In this document: positions 62,013 through 64,000 of the stretch, piece after piece | Layout: every line of letters begins with the position of its first letter | Numbering within the stretch: the stretch's first letter is position 1 | Assembly (NCBI GenBank): GCA_965237625.1 | Contig: CBDEGD010000031.1 | Location: 59,894 to 123,893 of the forward strand | Direction of reading: 5' to 3' | Length of the DNA stretch: 64,000 nucleotides | Source of the DNA: JABDIP01 sp965237625 | Lineage (GTDB): Bacteria; Pseudomonadota; Alphaproteobacteria; DSM-16000; Inquilinaceae | Translations under genes and position numbers: made by a program | Notes under the pieces: model-generated | Database searches by the model: none | What the model saw: the letters and a program-made list of their open reading frames with translations, nothing else | What the model was told of the DNA's origin: nothing

Positions 62013-62876
62013 TCAGCGTCCCGAAATTGGCCCGGTCTCGACCGGAAGGTCGTCGCGGCCACCCCATTCGGACCATGAGCCGTCATAGACCGCTACATCC
62101 TTATGGCCGGTCCGATGCTTGGCGAGCGCAAAAATGCAGGCGGTGACACCGCTGCCGCAACTCGCCGCCATTGGCCCGTCGCCAGCCAGACCTATCGCCG
62201 CGAACAGCGCCTCGATTTCGGCCACCGACAGCATCTTACGGGTCTCGCGGTCGATCAGATCTGGGTAGGGCAGGTTCACGCTGCCCGGGATGTGGCCAGA
62301 GCGGCTGTCGGGTCGGGGTTCCGGGGCCGTGCCCTCGAAACGGCCGGCCGACCGCACATCGACGACCTGTTCTCCCGGCGATTTGAGATTGTCGACAAGA
62401 TCGTCGGCGGAACGCACCAGCTCCGGCCGTAACCTGGGCGTGAATCGTGCCGCCGTCGGGGTCACCGTCCCGTCGTCGGTCGGTTGTCCGTCACCCAGCC
62501 AACCCGGCAGACCGCCATCCAGCACCGCCACCCGGTCATGGCCAAACACCCGGAACATCCACCAGGCCCGGGCGGCGCTGAACAGGCCGTGGCCATCGTA
62601 GCAGACCACAAAATGATCACTGCCGATGCCCAGCGCCCCGACTTTCTCGGCGAAGCGCTCCGGCGAGGGCAGCATGTGCGGCAGCGGGTTTGACCGGTCG
62701 GCGATACCGTCGATGTCGAAGAACACGGCCCCGGGAATGTGGGCGGCGGCATACTCGGCCCGGGCATCACGGCCGGCATCGGGCATGAAATACGTGGAAT
62801 CGATGACCCGGACCGACGGATCGTGGAGGTGGGCGGCAAGCCATGCGGTGCTGACGAGGGGGTCATGTCCGCTCAT
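62013..62876 (-). CDS. sseA: 3-mercaptopyruvate/thiosulfate sulfurtransferase
   Basis: This is a 287-residue protein of two rhodanese domains. The first is inactive ('VVCYDGHGLFSAARAWWMFR' has D-G-H at the loop); the second carries the active-site loop C-G-S-G-V-T in 'MAASCGSGVTACIFALAKHR'. C-G-S-G-V-T is the 3-mercaptopyruvate sulfurtransferase form, not the C-R-x-G-x-(R/T) thiosulfate form. It moves sulfur from mercaptopyruvate to thiol acceptors or cyanide. Likely first in an operon with GNAT and M24 genes. Confidence 0.9.
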   Translation of the reverse strand: MSGHDPLVSTAWLAAHLHDPSVRVIDSTYFMPDAGRDARAEYAAAHIPGAVFFDIDGIADRSNPLPHMLPSPERFAEKVGALGIGSDHFVVCYDGHGLFSAARAWWMFRVFGHDRVAVLDGGLPGWLGDGQPTDDGTVTPTAARFTPRLRPELVRSADDLVDNLKSPGEQVVDVRSAGRFEGTAPEPRPDSRSGHIPGSVNLPYPDLIDRETRKMLSVAEIEALFAAIGLAGDGPMAASCGSGVTACIFALAKHRTGHKDVAVYDGSWSEWGGRDDLPVETGPISGR

Positions 62877-62911
62877 GCTAGAACCTCTCCGATTCCGCGG
62901 GCCAGCACCAA

Positions 62912-63040
62912 GCCCTCACCCTCCCACGGCTGCGCCGCGGGTCCCTCGCTCTCCCAGAGGGAGAGGGTTCGTCACTGGCGCCTTCGAATACCCTCTCCCT
63001 CGGGGAGAGGGAGGGACCCGCGTAGCGGGAGGGTGAGGGC
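62912..63040. repeat. GCCCTCACCCTCCCA-type inverted repeat, copy C
   Basis: Left GCCCTCACCCTCCCACGGCT and right GCGGGAGGGTGAGGGC arms, with inner GGGTCCCTCGCTCTCCC and GGGAGAGGGAGGGACCC arms. Third copy of the family in this window, placed between alaX and the sulfurtransferase gene. Confidence 0.85.
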
Positions 63041-63070
63041 GGAGCGCAATCGATGCCGGCAGCTTTCAAC

Positions 63071-63790
63071 CTATCCCTCACCCAGCACGATGTTGACCCG
63101 GCGGTTCTGGCGGCCCTTGTTCTCGATCTTGCCGATGCGCAGCGCGCCGATCTCGCTGGTATTGGCCACATGGGTGCCGCCGCAGGGCTGAAGGTCGGCC
63201 GGGGCATCTTCCGGCCCGATCATTATCAGGCGGACCTTGCCGCTGCCGCTGGGCGGCTTGACCGACATGGTGCGCACGAGTTCCGGCCGGCTGGCCAGCT
63301 CCTCATCGGTGATCCAGCGCGGTTCCACCGGCAATGCCGCCTCGACGAGCTGCGCAAGCGCGGCACCGATGGCCTCCTTATCCAGAGCGCCGGCCGGCAC
63401 GTTGAAGTCGAGCCGGCTCTTTTCGGCGCCGATTTGACCGCCGGTCACGTCACCCTCGACGATCGAGCACAGCAGATGCAAAGCGGTGTGCATGCGCATT
63501 TGGCGGTGCCGCCGGTCCCAGTCGATGACCGCCTCGACTTCGGAGCCGGGCGCGGGCAGGGGAGCGCCCTCCTCGGCAATGTGCAGTACGGCGTCCGGGC
63601 CATCACCCTTGCGGGCCTCGACGATGCGGGTCTCGCCGCCGTCCCAGCGCAGCCACCCGCTGTCGCCGGGCTGCCCGCCGCCGGTGGGATAGAACACCGT
63701 GCTGTCCAGAGTGATCGCGCCATCGGCGATTGCGGTCACATTGGCGGTGCAGGATTTCAGATAGGCATCGTCGCGGAACAGCAGCCTCAT
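63071..63790 (-). CDS. AlaX-type alanyl-tRNA editing protein
   Basis: This is a 239-residue stand-alone editing domain of the alanyl-tRNA synthetase kind. Visible are 'STVFYPTGGGQPGDSGWLRW' (conserved T-x-F-Y-P-x-G-G-G-Q-x-x-D), the zinc ligands 'MRMHTALHLLCSIVEG' (H-x-x-x-H) and 'LQPCGGTHVANTSEIGALRI' (C-x-x-x-H). It removes Ser or Gly wrongly attached to tRNA-Ala. The Met at 63790 is five bases after the cysK stop, so the two are coupled. Confidence 0.92.
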   Translation of the reverse strand: MRLLFRDDAYLKSCTANVTAIADGAITLDSTVFYPTGGGQPGDSGWLRWDGGETRIVEARKGDGPDAVLHIAEEGAPLPAPGSEVEAVIDWDRRHRQMRMHTALHLLCSIVEGDVTGGQIGAEKSRLDFNVPAGALDKEAIGAALAQLVEAALPVEPRWITDEELASRPELVRTMSVKPPSGSGKVRLIMIGPEDAPADLQPCGGTHVANTSEIGALRIGKIENKGRQNRRVNIVLGEG

Positions 63791-63795
63791 GGCGG

Positions 63796-64000
63796 TCAAT
63801 TCTCCAGCCATTTCGGCACCGGCAGGCCCTTCTCGCGCAGGAAGGCCGGGTTGAACAGCTTCGATTGATAGCGGGTGCCGAAATCGCAGAGCATGGTCAC
63901 GATGGTATGGCCAGGGCCCATCTTCTTGGCCAGACGGATGGCGCCGGCGACGTTGATGCCGCTGGAACTGCCCAGGCACAGGCCCTCATGCTCCAGCAGG
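63796..64000 (-). CDS. cysK: Cysteine synthase A, C-terminal fragment
   Basis: The gene runs off the end of the window. The last 67 residues include 'LLEHEGLCLGSSSGINVAGA' (the G-x-S-S-G-x-N phosphate-binding loop region) and 'PGHTIVTMLCDFGTRYQSKL' then FNPAFLREKGLP, typical of CysK-type O-acetylserine sulfhydrylases. Start and PLP Lys are outside the window. Confidence 0.88.
   Translation of the reverse strand, partial: LLEHEGLCLGSSSGINVAGAIRLAKKMGPGHTIVTMLCDFGTRYQSKLFNPAFLREKGLPVPKWLEN

Overview
The window is GC-rich chromosomal DNA from an alphaproteobacterium, probably a Rhodospirillales-type and possibly marine lineage. This rests on gene content: an AapJQMP amino-acid transporter, an NDUFS4-type complex I subunit, MbfA-type membrane ferritin, form II CoxL, TRAP and tripartite (Tct) transporters, and intergenic repeats of the PELVEG and CGCGAAGGCGGGAAT kinds. 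No plasmid, phage or CRISPR signature is visible. One complete IS1182-like element is present.

Layout. 1-3.8 kb: two glyoxalase-fold (VOC) genes, a large metzincin-like protein and a small unknown gene. 4-5.1 kb: a decayed second copy of a coxM-like gene, split by a lipoprotein gene. 5.2-6.7 kb: an ArsR regulator and an ArsP-like permease with matching operator sequences. 6.8-7.4 kb: a frameshifted DUF6151 gene. 7.9-12.4 kb: a coxG-S-L-M operon for a form II (AYRGAGR) molybdenum hydroxylase. 12.5-15.9 kb: a fused TRAP permease and its TAXI-type receptor. 16.2-21.2 kb: a NhaD-type antiporter, a tandem UspA protein, a CPA-type antiporter, and a TetR/AhpD-like pair. 21.3-22.9 kb: the IS element. 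23-32 kb: TctE/TctD two-component system, prpD-prpB of the methylcitrate cycle, a solute-binding protein and tctCBA, which read as one carboxylate uptake and catabolism locus. 32.1-35.8 kb: thiBPQ behind a TPP riboswitch. 35.9-40.8 kb: a VOC-cupin-cupin fusion, MbfA, a PfkB kinase with an aldolase-like partner, and a DUF5076 protein. 40.9-47.6 kb: histone deacetylase-like enzyme, DUF192 protein, an S41 protease homologue that has lost its catalytic dyad, two O-methyltransferases with relics of an older duplication, and a GT39-like glycosyltransferase. 47.9-48.5 kb: tRNA-Pro, NDUFS4-like gene, tRNA-Arg. 48.7-53.8 kb: FemAB-like protein, modABC and two paralogous small membrane proteins. 54-60.1 kb: metC-hisI and aapJQMP. 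60.1-64 kb: a DddP-like M24 gene, GNAT, sulfurtransferase, AlaX and the end of cysK.

Several otherwise well-conserved genes carry single-base frameshifts: DUF6151, CoxL twice, CoxG, the TRAP permease at least twice, and the M24 gene. Most are one extra base, mainly in short G or C runs, so assembly error is a serious alternative to true gene decay.

The most unusual items are a 133-bp element with perfect terminal inverted repeats in three equal-length copies, the S41 pseudoprotease, the two gene-relic mosaics (coxM; DUF192/O-methyltransferase), the DddP-like gene, and the VOC-cupin-cupin fusion. I found no complete, clearly novel multi-gene system.
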